The notes under the pieces are model-generated. The model saw only the letters and a list, made by a program, of their open reading frames with translations, had not been told where the DNA came from and did not search any database. Shown here piece after piece: positions 8,028-16,326 of a stretch of DNA of 64,000 bases. Position numbers and translations under genes: made by a program. The stretch covers positions 1 through 64,000 of the forward strand of contig CAYMEK010000008.1 of NCBI GenBank assembly GCA_964389305.1. Reading direction: 5' to 3'. Source of the stretch: CAYMEK01 sp964389305. GTDB lineage: Bacteria > Spirochaetota > Spirochaetia > SZUA-6 > DRHE01. Every line of letters begins with the position of its first letter. Positions within the stretch are counted from its first letter, which is position 1.

Positions 8028-9113
8028 ATGCTCATCCCGATGTTCCGTCCAACCCTGCGCCGGAAAGACTACAACAGTGTATTGAGCTGCCTGGTTTCGG
8101 ATCGCATATCAGCCGGTCCAATGAACCGGGAGTTTACAGCCGGGCTATGCCGGGCTCTGGATGTAGCGCCCGGGATAACCCTGTCCAGCTTTGCTTCCTG
8201 CCTGTACTGCGCATTCGAGTTCCTCGGGCTCGGGCCCGGTGACGGAGTGGTGATTTCCGGCCTGGCCCCGCAGGAGTATCTGCAGGCCATTGAATCCCGG
8301 GGAATGCGTCCCTTGATCGTAGACGTGGAGCCGGAAGAGCTTCTACCCGGTCCGGCCGAGGTCGAGCGGCAGCTCGCCGCAGGCGCTAAAGCCGCTGTCC
8401 TTCACTACAGCCTGGGATTCCTCCCCGAGGCGGACGATCTGTTTCAGCTTGGAATCCCAGTGATCGAAGACATCTCCCAGGCCTTCGGAGCCAACAGGGA
8501 CGGACATCCTTACGGCAGCCTGGGGCAGGTCGGGGTTCTCGCGCTCGATCCCGGCAGCATCATCACCGCGGGGTGCGGGGGCATGGTTTTTTCCAGAGAT
8601 CGGCGCAGCGCCAAGGCTCTGCGGGGTATTGCCGAGCATCGCTTTGCCGATCAGCTTCTTCCCGACATGAATGCAGCACTGGGGCTCAGCCAGCTGCGGG
8701 AAGTGGACCGGTTTCTATCGAGGCGCAGAGAGATAGCCGATCTGTACCATCAGTCCCTTGAGCGCTCGCGTCACAGCCCTCTGTCTACCGAGCAGCGAGA
8801 CAGACAGGTGGATTACAGCTTCCCGGTGCTGCTCAAAGATGGGATGCCCGAAGTAAGGCGGTATGCGAGTAAGAAAGGCATCGAGACCCAACCCGCGTTC
8901 AAAGATGCTATCATTGGCACGGCCGACAGTATGGAGGAACGAAACGCTGAGCAGGGCAGCTTTCCCACGGAGGTTCCGGTTATCCCACCGGTTGACAGGA
9001 GCTTGCCTAACTGCAGAGAGCTGCTTTCGCGCTGCCTGCTGTTTCCTTTGTACCCTTCCCTGGGAAAAAAAGACGTGCAGCTCATCTGCAAGGTCCTGTC
9101 TACGCTTCCTTGA
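8028..9113 (+). CDS. DegT/DnrJ/EryC1-like protein lacking the PLP lysine
   Basis: 361 aa from ATG 8028, which has GAGGAG 6-7 bases upstream; an in-frame TTG at 8007 is less likely. LIPMFRPTL at the N-terminus, LxxYS in mid-protein and VIEDISQAFGA are DegT-family signatures. Where active members read SFHxxKxITxxEGG, this protein reads ALDPGSIITAGCGG: the PLP lysine is Ser177, the preceding His is Asp174 and the Glu is Cys183. It is therefore unlikely to be a PLP aminotransferase. Perhaps it is a structural or sugar-nucleotide-binding derivative. NAD kinase follows after 40 bases. Confidence 0.75.
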   Translation: MLIPMFRPTLRRKDYNSVLSCLVSDRISAGPMNREFTAGLCRALDVAPGITLSSFASCLYCAFEFLGLGPGDGVVISGLAPQEYLQAIESRGMRPLIVDVEPEELLPGPAEVERQLAAGAKAAVLHYSLGFLPEADDLFQLGIPVIEDISQAFGANRDGHPYGSLGQVGVLALDPGSIITAGCGGMVFSRDRRSAKALRGIAEHRFADQLLPDMNAALGLSQLREVDRFLSRRREIADLYHQSLERSRHSPLSTEQRDRQVDYSFPVLLKDGMPEVRRYASKKGIETQPAFKDAIIGTADSMEERNAEQGSFPTEVPVIPPVDRSLPNCRELLSRCLLFPLYPSLGKKDVQLICKVLSTLP

Positions 9114-9153
9114 TGGTGAAATTGGGAATGGGTATAGTCTAGAAGAGCTTTTA

Positions 9154-10008
9154 ATGAAGAAAAGAATTCGCAGCGTCGTTATCTTCGTTAATTCCCTCAG
9201 AGACGAGGTAAAAGAGCTTCTGCGAGACATGCAGGCCTATTTCGAACAGCGGGGAATAGCGGTAGAGGTCATTCCCGTGGATGGAGTAGAGAAACCCAGT
9301 ATACCCGCCCGGACGGACCTGGGAATCACCCTGGGCGGAGACGGGACGCTCCTGTACGGCGCCAGGTCGCTGGCCGGATGCGGGGTTCCCCTACTGGCGG
9401 TGAATCTTGGAGATTTTGGTTTCATCACCGAAGTTTCCCGCCAGGAATGGGTCGATGCGCTGGAGAAATATCTGAACGGCGCCCTGGGGGTAAGCAAGCG
9501 GATCATGTTCGATGCCGCGGTGCAGCGAGACGGGCAGATGCTGAAGAGCTTCAGCGGCTTGAACGATGCCGTGATCCGGGCCGGCGATTTTGCCCGCATC
9601 ATCACCCTGCGGATACACCTTTCCCGGACCTATGTTGCCCGCTACCGGGCTGATGGTGTAATCGTGGCCACCCCGACCGGCTCCACCGCTTATTCCATGT
9701 CCGCCGGCGGCCCGATCCTGCATCCGGAAATGGACGCCTTTGTTCTGAATCCCATCTGTCCCTTTACACTGTCCAACCGGCCGATAGTAGTCCCGGCCGG
9801 TGAGACATTCGAGATCGAGATCGAGGAGAAACAGAGAACCCGGATCGTACTGGTAGTCGACGGTCAGGAATCATTCCAGCTTCAGTCCCGCGACCGGGTA
9901 TTGTTCCGCAGATCCGACAAGGTTTCTCTCATCATCCTCTCGGACAGGCGGAACTTCTACGAGGTGCTGCGCAGCAAGCTGAATTGGGGGGGGGAGCCCC
10001 ATGCTTGA
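9154..10008 (+). CDS. nadK: NAD kinase
   Basis: 284 aa from ATG 9154 (GAAGAG about 5 bases upstream). The frame is open further upstream, but that part overlaps the preceding gene and has no family similarity. Motifs: GGDGTLLYG (61-69), LNDAVI (usual NE written ND), TPTGSTAYSMSAGGPI. Phosphorylates NAD to NADP in the cytoplasm. It overlaps recN by 8 bases. Confidence 0.95.
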   Translation: MKKRIRSVVIFVNSLRDEVKELLRDMQAYFEQRGIAVEVIPVDGVEKPSIPARTDLGITLGGDGTLLYGARSLAGCGVPLLAVNLGDFGFITEVSRQEWVDALEKYLNGALGVSKRIMFDAAVQRDGQMLKSFSGLNDAVIRAGDFARIITLRIHLSRTYVARYRADGVIVATPTGSTAYSMSAGGPILHPEMDAFVLNPICPFTLSNRPIVVPAGETFEIEIEEKQRTRIVLVVDGQESFQLQSRDRVLFRRSDKVSLIILSDRRNFYEVLRSKLNWGGEPHA

Positions 10009-11701
10009 GGAGCTGGTTGTCCGCAACTACGCCCTGATCGATCGCCTCCAGGTACGTTTCAGCGCGGGCTTGAATGTGTTAACCGGCGAGACCGGTGCGG
10101 GGAAATCGATTCTGATCGGCGCTCTGGGGCTGATTTTGGGACTGAAGGCGGATACCGAGTCGATTCGTGCCGGCTCCAGCGAGATCGATGTATCCGGGGT
10201 CATAAAGCTGGACAAAGATCCCGACATCCTGGCCTGGATGAAGGAACAGGGTGTGGATCCGGAGAACGATACGATCATCATTCGCAGGGTGGTGAAAAAA
10301 AACGGCAAGGGTACGATCTACGTCCAGTCCTCACCGTTTACTCTCAGCTCTTTGAGAGAGCTTACCGGACTGCTGTTCGATCTGCACGGCCAGCACGAGC
10401 ATCAATCTCTGCTGAGTTCCGAAAACCACAGAAGGCTGCTCGACCACTACGGGGGATTCACCGGCACGGTCGAGGAGTTCGGCTTCAAGTATAGCAGACT
10501 GCTGAAGCTGCGGGAGGAGCTTACAGCTCTTATTGCAGATCAGCGGGAACGCCAGCGCAAGGTCGAGCTGTTGGAATATGCGATTCAGGAGATCCAGGAG
10601 GCCAGGCTGAAACAGGGAGAGGAGGAAGAGCTGAAAAAGGAGCTTAACCTCCTGGCCAACCATGAGCGGCTCATCCATCTGGTTGAAGAGGTGTACAGCG
10701 CCACCGCGGAGAGCAGGGGCGGGGCGCTCAGCAGTCTCAGACAGGCTCGCGGCTGGATCGCCGAGATCTTGAAGATCGATCCGCAGCTCGGCGCCTCCGG
10801 CAAGCAGCTCGAGAACGTCTTCTTCGAGCTCGAGGATTTCGTCGAGACCGTGGGCGGCTATAAGGCAGGTATCCATTTCGATCCTTCCCGGCTGGATAAA
10901 ATCGAAGAAAGGCTCGATCTGATAAAGAGGCTGGAGAAGAAGTACGGCAGCACGATCGAGGAGGTCCATGGCCATCTCGAAGACAGCCAGCGGGAGCTGG
11001 AAGCTATCCAGCGCAGCGACGCCAGCAGGCAGAAGCTGGAGGAGGAGATAGCCGGCCTGGAGAAGCAGCTGCGCCAACAGGCGGCAGAAATCACCGAGCG
11101 ACGAAGCATGGCGTCCTCCGGCCTGCAGGAAAAGATCGTCGCCGAATTGAAGCAGCTAGGTATGCCCAAGGTAGGCTTCCAGGTCCAGATCCAGGACCGT
11201 ACCAGCAGCGGCGGCAAGGTTTTATACTCCTCTACCGGAAAAGACCAGGTGGAGTTCCTGATATCCCCGAACCTCGGTGAGCCTTTCAAGAAACTGGTGC
11301 AGATCGCCTCGGGGGGGGAACTGGCCCGCATCATGCTGGCTATCAAATCCGTGCTGGCCGAATCGGACCATATAGACACGCTTATCTTTGACGAGGTTGA
11401 TGCGGGCATCGGGGGGGAGGTCGCCATAGCAGTTGGAGAGCGATTGAAGAAGCTGTCCAGCCGCAAACAGGTACTTTGTGTTACCCACCTTGCAACCATC
11501 GCGGTTCGCGCCGATAATCATATTAAAGTCGAAAAGATAACCCAGGGACAGAGAACAGTGACCCGCGTGAAACCCGTGGGGGGCGCGGAGAGGCGGGAGG
11601 AAATCGCGCGCATGCTGGCCGGTGACAAAACAGGCGGCACCTCGCTGAAACACGCGGAGGAGCTGTTGCAGAAGTACGGCAACCACCGGGCGCCCGGGTA
11701 G
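10001..11701 (+). CDS. recN: DNA repair protein RecN
   Basis: 566 aa SMC-like ATPase, normal length. Walker A GETGAGKS at 29-36, two long coiled-coil arms, ABC signature ASGGELARIMLA, Walker B TLIFDEVDAGIGG and the CVTHL segment near the C-terminus. Acts in double-strand-break repair. Start ATG lies inside the end of nadK, a pairing (nadK-recN) also common in other bacteria. Confidence 0.96.
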   Translation: MLEELVVRNYALIDRLQVRFSAGLNVLTGETGAGKSILIGALGLILGLKADTESIRAGSSEIDVSGVIKLDKDPDILAWMKEQGVDPENDTIIIRRVVKKNGKGTIYVQSSPFTLSSLRELTGLLFDLHGQHEHQSLLSSENHRRLLDHYGGFTGTVEEFGFKYSRLLKLREELTALIADQRERQRKVELLEYAIQEIQEARLKQGEEEELKKELNLLANHERLIHLVEEVYSATAESRGGALSSLRQARGWIAEILKIDPQLGASGKQLENVFFELEDFVETVGGYKAGIHFDPSRLDKIEERLDLIKRLEKKYGSTIEEVHGHLEDSQRELEAIQRSDASRQKLEEEIAGLEKQLRQQAAEITERRSMASSGLQEKIVAELKQLGMPKVGFQVQIQDRTSSGGKVLYSSTGKDQVEFLISPNLGEPFKKLVQIASGGELARIMLAIKSVLAESDHIDTLIFDEVDAGIGGEVAIAVGERLKKLSSRKQVLCVTHLATIAVRADNHIKVEKITQGQRTVTRVKPVGGAERREEIARMLAGDKTGGTSLKHAEELLQKYGNHRAPG

Positions 11702-11725
11702 AGCGCGGGGAAGGCGGACGGAGTA

Positions 11726-12625
11726 ATGGAAAAGATTAGCAGCGAGGCCAGGAAGCGGTATGCGGAGAAAATAAAAGAATACAAGCACCGCGTGGAAGAG
11801 ATACAGATTCAGAACAAGGACCTGGAGAGCTTTATCCAACAAGCGAGCAGAGCCCACGGGCTGACCAGCGGACAATACCGGGGAGATGCCTTTGCCGACC
11901 TGGATTCCCTCAAGGAAATGAACGGAAAGCGCTTCCAACTGGCCGATCAATACCTGAATATCGTCTCCTACTACGTGTTCATGAACGCGCTATCCCTTTC
12001 CCTGCTGGGAATCAAGAACGAGGGTTTCCTCAACGATGCCCGCAAAGTCTGCTACAAGAGCATAATCTGCATGGAGGAGATAGTCAGCCCTTATATCGAC
12101 ACTCCCTTTTCTGACTATCAGTCGGGAGTAGAGAGCCTGCAGGATTTCGATGACAGACGTAAATACAGCTTCATCTGCAAGCTCGGATTCTCGATCGATT
12201 CGGTTATTGAAGGTTTCGGTTCAGGCTCCAAGTGGAAATGGTCCTTTGTCGAGCTGCAGGGGCGCTATGCGGTCATCACCAAGAATCTTCTCAACCTGAA
12301 GACTTTCATCCCTGGGCTCGATCCGCGTGTGGAGGGGTATTCGGAGCGGCTGGCCCACATGCAGCTGGTGAAAAAATTGCTGCAGCAGTCGGCCGACCGC
12401 TACCGGGAGAAGTACGAGCTGTCCACAATGCGGCTCGACGATATAAAAACTGCCATTCTCTTTCTCGCTGCCATGAAGCGCCTGCATACGCTGCTGGGAG
12501 AAGCGGAGGAAGCCGAGGTGGTGAAAAAAAAGGTGGATATTTGGAAAGCCAAGATGGAGGACGACCAGAAGAAGAAAGAGATGGCTATAAAAATGGCAAA
12601 GCTCAAGAAACCCGGAGAAAATTGA
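11726..12625 (+). CDS. Uncharacterised helical/coiled-coil protein
   Basis: 299 aa. Charged coiled coil at the N-terminus (about 5-40) and a Lys/Glu-rich C-terminal helix (about 255-295). The middle is helical with tyrosines and a DFDDRRKYSFICKLGFS segment. No signal peptide or membrane segment. I do not recognise a family. The gene sits between recN and a membrane-anchored propeller-like protein with short gaps, so it is probably in the same operon. Confidence 0.7.
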   Translation: MEKISSEARKRYAEKIKEYKHRVEEIQIQNKDLESFIQQASRAHGLTSGQYRGDAFADLDSLKEMNGKRFQLADQYLNIVSYYVFMNALSLSLLGIKNEGFLNDARKVCYKSIICMEEIVSPYIDTPFSDYQSGVESLQDFDDRRKYSFICKLGFSIDSVIEGFGSGSKWKWSFVELQGRYAVITKNLLNLKTFIPGLDPRVEGYSERLAHMQLVKKLLQQSADRYREKYELSTMRLDDIKTAILFLAAMKRLHTLLGEAEEAEVVKKKVDIWKAKMEDDQKKKEMAIKMAKLKKPGEN

Positions 12626-12632
12626 TCCTTCG

Positions 12633-13715
12633 ATGGGAGACAGCATCTTTCGAAAAAAAAGAAAAGGCAGGGGGATCTGGTTTGTTCCCCCAGTCCTGCT
12701 GATCCTCTATTGTTTGCTGTTTCCGCGCCCGGGTGGCAGAGAAACCTTCCTGCGCCCTGTCTGGACGCGGCCGCTCAGTTCTCCTACGCTCACTGCCCCT
12801 CGTCCCGACCAATCGTTATACTCCTTCCGTACCGGAAACCTGTTCGGATATGCGGATCTTGCGGGCAATATCACTTATCTAGGTTCCGCCTTACATAATG
12901 TAAGTCTTTCCGAAGCCGGATTCATCAACTACGGGCGCGTCCCGGACCACGTCGTTTTTATGGATACAGGCGGTGAGTTTCAATACAGCATCAAAAGCTA
13001 CGGCTACCCGCTCCTCGATCCAAGCGGCAGGCTTCTATATTCCGTGAACACAGATCTGAGCGGGCTGAAGCGGATCGATCCGGAAGGAGAGGTCCTCTGG
13101 GCTGTGGCCTGTTCCTCGCCTCTTACCAGCTTTGCCACCTGGAAGGATGAGTGTACCGTGGGTCTCATGGAAGGAAAACTGCTGTACATCGGATCAGACG
13201 GCAAGATATTGTACGAGTACGAGCCCCGGGGAAGCAGGATTCACGTTGTTCTTGGAACGGCAATCAGCGGCGACGGACAGAAGCTCGCCATCCTTTCCGG
13301 TATCGATCCGCAAAGGCTGGACGTCATCGAGCGTCGGGGACGGGTGTTTTCTCCTTTATACACCCTGGATCTACCTTCCGATTTCAGGCGGGAGGTAACC
13401 TTGCGTTTCGGCCCGGAGGACAGGTTTCTGTTCTTCGAGGTCGAAGACGGGCTGGGCGTGTTGGATGTAAGGAAGGCGCAAACCGCTACCGTTCAAATTC
13501 CCGGAGTTCTGAGGGCCCTGGATGCAAACTCAGCTCTTTCAGTTGCAGCTTTTGAGAGCGCGGACAGCTTCAGACTGCTGGTATTCCGTCCCTTCGCTCC
13601 TGTTCTTCTGTCCTGTGGCCTCAAGGCCGATGATGTATTTGTGAAGGTGCTGGGATCCAGCCTCGTTCTCGGACTGGACGCCAACCTGCTGCGGGCGGAT
13701 CTCCTGGAAGGATAA
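12633..13715 (+). CDS. Membrane-anchored beta-propeller-like protein, unknown function
   Basis: 360 aa. Basic N-terminus (FRKKRKGRG), then one hydrophobic segment (about 15-32), then a long extracytoplasmic part rich in repeated strand-turn units (YSFRTGNLFGYADLAGN, LLYIGSDGKILYEYE), suggestive of a WD40/PQQ-like propeller. No catalytic motif seen. Its stop TAA shares one base with the ATG of the M23-like gene (TAATG), so translation is probably coupled and both proteins likely work in the envelope. Confidence 0.6.
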   Translation: MGDSIFRKKRKGRGIWFVPPVLLILYCLLFPRPGGRETFLRPVWTRPLSSPTLTAPRPDQSLYSFRTGNLFGYADLAGNITYLGSALHNVSLSEAGFINYGRVPDHVVFMDTGGEFQYSIKSYGYPLLDPSGRLLYSVNTDLSGLKRIDPEGEVLWAVACSSPLTSFATWKDECTVGLMEGKLLYIGSDGKILYEYEPRGSRIHVVLGTAISGDGQKLAILSGIDPQRLDVIERRGRVFSPLYTLDLPSDFRREVTLRFGPEDRFLFFEVEDGLGVLDVRKAQTATVQIPGVLRALDANSALSVAAFESADSFRLLVFRPFAPVLLSCGLKADDVFVKVLGSSLVLGLDANLLRADLLEG

Positions 13716-14614
13716 TGGGCAGAACCATAGTCTCAACGATTTTGATCTTCTCGGCTGTGGCCGCACTGTTCGCCGTTGACTGGCCCCTGGAGTCTGTGAT
13801 CGTTACCTCCACTTTCGGAGAGCACAGAGGCGATCACTTCCATACCGGCATCGATCTGGGCGGCGGCGAACAACCTGTTTACCCCATATCGGCAGGAGAG
13901 CTGGTGTTTTCCTACGAGGAAGGAAGTGAATACAGCTCGCTGCCCGTTGGTTTGGGCAATTTCCTGGTACTGCAGCATCAGGGGGGGGTTCGTTCGCTCT
14001 ACGCTCATCTCAAAGAGGGCAGCATTGAGGCCGGCCGCCGCAACTATGATCGCAGCCAGCCCTTAGGGCTGGTGGGATCCAGCGGCTATTCCTCCGGCAA
14101 GCATCTTCACCTGGCCATCATTGACTCGGAGATGGGTACCATCATCAATCCCCTGATCCTGCTGCCTCCTCAGCCGGACGCGCAACCGCCGGTGATCAGA
14201 GAGGTCTACATCCGGAACGGGCAAGGTCTGATAAAGCTCGCCGACGGCATGGTCGTGAGGAGGGGTCCGGTCGAGATCTCAGCGGAGATCTACGACCTGC
14301 GTAGCGATGTCTCATTTCTTTGGAAACTGGCTCCTTACCGGGTATCCGTATATCAGGAAGGCCGTGAGGTCGTCAGCTTCATGTTCGACTCCCTGCACAC
14401 CAGGCGTCGATCTCGGGAGCATCCCTCAAAGAGCGAGCAGGAGCTGGTTCTGGTCAACTCGGAGCTGGCTTTCGAGGCGGTCTACGCCTCCGAGTGGCTG
14501 TTCCGCCTCGGGGAGGTAACGCTGATTCCGGGTGAAACCACTCTGACGGTATTCGCCTCTGATTTTGCTGGAAATGAGGGCTCCAAGGAGTACGGCTTAG
14601 TGGTCCAGGAGTGA
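13715..14614 (+). CDS. M23 (LytM) family peptidase, exported
   Basis: 299 aa with a signal peptide (about 1-20, ending AALFA). The LytM zinc motif is complete: H43-x3-D47 in HTGIDLGG, His98 in YAHL, H130-L-H132 in GKHLHLAI. The C-terminal half (about 160-299) is an immunoglobulin-like beta domain (DLRSDVSFLWKLAPYRVSVY). Predicted periplasmic zinc endopeptidase acting on peptidoglycan cross-links, or an activator of a cell-wall enzyme. Coupled to the upstream propeller gene and the downstream methyltransferase (GTGA overlap). Confidence 0.85.
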   Translation: MGRTIVSTILIFSAVAALFAVDWPLESVIVTSTFGEHRGDHFHTGIDLGGGEQPVYPISAGELVFSYEEGSEYSSLPVGLGNFLVLQHQGGVRSLYAHLKEGSIEAGRRNYDRSQPLGLVGSSGYSSGKHLHLAIIDSEMGTIINPLILLPPQPDAQPPVIREVYIRNGQGLIKLADGMVVRRGPVEISAEIYDLRSDVSFLWKLAPYRVSVYQEGREVVSFMFDSLHTRRRSREHPSKSEQELVLVNSELAFEAVYASEWLFRLGEVTLIPGETTLTVFASDFAGNEGSKEYGLVVQE

Positions 14615-15483
14615 GAATGAAAACCTATTCGGTTGGCCCCGGAAAAGAGAAGCTGCTCCGTATAACCTGTCACCTGTGCGGCAGCAACCGGTATCGCCCC
14701 CACCTCAAAGGCGCCGACTGCACCTTCGTACGCTGCTCGGCTTGTGGATTGGTGTATCAGAATCCTCAGCCGGTGTTCGAAGACCTGCGGCTGCGCTACG
14801 GCGAGGGCTATTTTCAATATGAGATAGAAAACGAGGCCAACTTCTTCAACCTGATGAAGCTGGGACTCGGGGACATCCATTTCGAGGAACTCACCGCCGG
14901 ATGGAGGCAACCCAAGCGTTTTTTGGACGTGGGCTGTGCCACCGGGATGTTGTTGGCCCATCTGCGGGAGCGGGGCTGGAGTGTACAGGGAGTGGAGCTC
15001 TGCCGGGAGTCGGCTGAATATGGACAGAATCACCGGAATCTCGATATCCATATCGGCACTCTGGAGGAGGCCCTCTTCCCCGCCTCTCATTTCGCCATGA
15101 TACACTTCTCCCACCTCATAGAGCACCTGCCGGATCCCCGCCTGTTTCTGGAGGAGGTCCGCAGGATTCTCAGCGAGCACGGCTACCTGATCGTTGTGAC
15201 TCCCAATATCGACGGTTTGCAGGCCAGACTGTTCAAGTCAAACTGGCGCTCGGCCATAGCGGATCATTTGACCCTTTTTTCGAAGAGGACGCTGCGAATG
15301 TTGCTCGAGGAAGCGGGCTTCACGGTTATGAAAACCGTTACCTGGGGCGGGTTGGCCAGGGATACCGTGCCGGAGCCGATCAAACGCCCAGCGGACTACC
15401 TGGCCAAGAAGCTCGGTTTCGGTGATGTAGTTCTGATGCTGTCCAGGAAGGCTCCGAGCCACCCGTTGGACAAGATTGCCTAG
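14611..15483 (+). CDS. Class I SAM-dependent methyltransferase with zinc ribbon
   Basis: 290 aa from GTG 14611 (overlapping the previous stop) or ATG 14617. An N-terminal zinc ribbon has Cys20/Cys23 and Cys42/Cys45 (CHLC...CSAC). It is followed by the SAM motif FLDVGCATGMLLAHL and the HLIEHLPDPRLFLEEVRRIL segment of the Methyltransf_11/23 group. Proteins of this layout often modify sugars or polyketides, but substrate is not predictable. Last gene before a likely new promoter. Confidence 0.85.
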   Translation: MRMKTYSVGPGKEKLLRITCHLCGSNRYRPHLKGADCTFVRCSACGLVYQNPQPVFEDLRLRYGEGYFQYEIENEANFFNLMKLGLGDIHFEELTAGWRQPKRFLDVGCATGMLLAHLRERGWSVQGVELCRESAEYGQNHRNLDIHIGTLEEALFPASHFAMIHFSHLIEHLPDPRLFLEEVRRILSEHGYLIVVTPNIDGLQARLFKSNWRSAIADHLTLFSKRTLRMLLEEAGFTVMKTVTWGGLARDTVPEPIKRPADYLAKKLGFGDVVLMLSRKAPSHPLDKIA

Positions 15484-15540
15484 ACCGGGTGCTTGAGACT
15501 CGAGGTGACGCTTGAGTAACAGGCAGGAGCCCGCAACGGG

Positions 15541-15570
15541 TTGACATTTTTTTTGCCATTATCTTAGGAT
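15541..15570 (+). promoter_or_regulatory. Candidate sigma-70 promoter of the DUF4912-GH57 operon
   Basis: Perfect TTGACA (15541-15546) and TAGGAT (15565-15570) with an 18-base spacer, in a 122-base gap with an ATG at 15606. A short CCCG-CAA-CGGG stem lies just upstream and the -35 is followed by a T-run, so weak termination of the upstream operon is possible. Confidence 0.5.
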
Positions 15571-15605
15571 ATCCGCAGTAGGAATAGCAGCACACGGAGG
15601 TCTGT

Positions 15606-16322
15606 ATGACCAGAGAGCGCCTCCAGTCGCTTCCGCTGGAGGAGTTGGAAACCCTCGCGCGCAACGAGGGATATGAGTTCACCGGTGCTACGAACAGGTC
15701 GGTATTGATCGACTTCATCCTGGAAAACTATGACGAACGAAAACGTGAGCGGGAAGAAGAGAACAATCCCTCGATCAGGGTGGAGGAGAGCAAATACGAG
15801 ATTACGGATGGTGAGGCGTTCTATTCGGGGGACCAGGAATCCTATCCGATTCCGGAGCGTTACCCCCAGACCAAAATCGTACTGATGGTACGGGATCCCA
15901 ACTGGGCTTTTGCTTACTGGGACATGGAAGATCACCTGCTGGAGAAGCTCAAAAGGCGTCCGGATACAAACCAGCTGGTATTGCGCGTTCACGACGTGGA
16001 GCTGGTCGATTTCGACGGCCGCAATTCGAACTCTTTCTTCGATATTCCGATTCAACTCAGTGATAAGAGCTGGTACATCTATCTGCCTAACCAAAACTGC
16101 AGCTACATTCTGGAACTGGGCTGTATCACCAACAATAAATACATCTGCCTGGCCAGATCCAATACTATAAAAACTCCCCGCGACAGTATATCGGAGGGTT
16201 TCTCTCCGTCAGCCGGTGATGACGAGCTGACATTCTCCCTGTACCCTGACCCCGGTTCTTTCAAGGCCTACGCCAGCTCCGAGGGGATTCCGCAGAGGAT
16301 TCTTTCGGTCGCGGGGGACTAG
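15606..16322 (+). CDS. DUF4912 domain protein with SAP/Rho-N-like N-terminus
   Basis: 238 aa. Residues 1-45 (RLQSLPLEELETLARNEGYE) resemble the helix-extended-loop-helix fold of the Rho N-terminus. Residues about 85-190 match DUF4912 (MVRDPNWAFAYWDM, RVHDV, SWYIYLP, ELGCI). DUF4912 proteins in other bacteria are typically encoded beside GH57 branching enzymes, as here (4-base gap). The domain may bind carbohydrate; this is inference. Confidence 0.8.
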   Translation: MTRERLQSLPLEELETLARNEGYEFTGATNRSVLIDFILENYDERKREREEENNPSIRVEESKYEITDGEAFYSGDQESYPIPERYPQTKIVLMVRDPNWAFAYWDMEDHLLEKLKRRPDTNQLVLRVHDVELVDFDGRNSNSFFDIPIQLSDKSWYIYLPNQNCSYILELGCITNNKYICLARSNTIKTPRDSISEGFSPSAGDDELTFSLYPDPGSFKAYASSEGIPQRILSVAGD

Positions 16323-16326
16323 GCTC

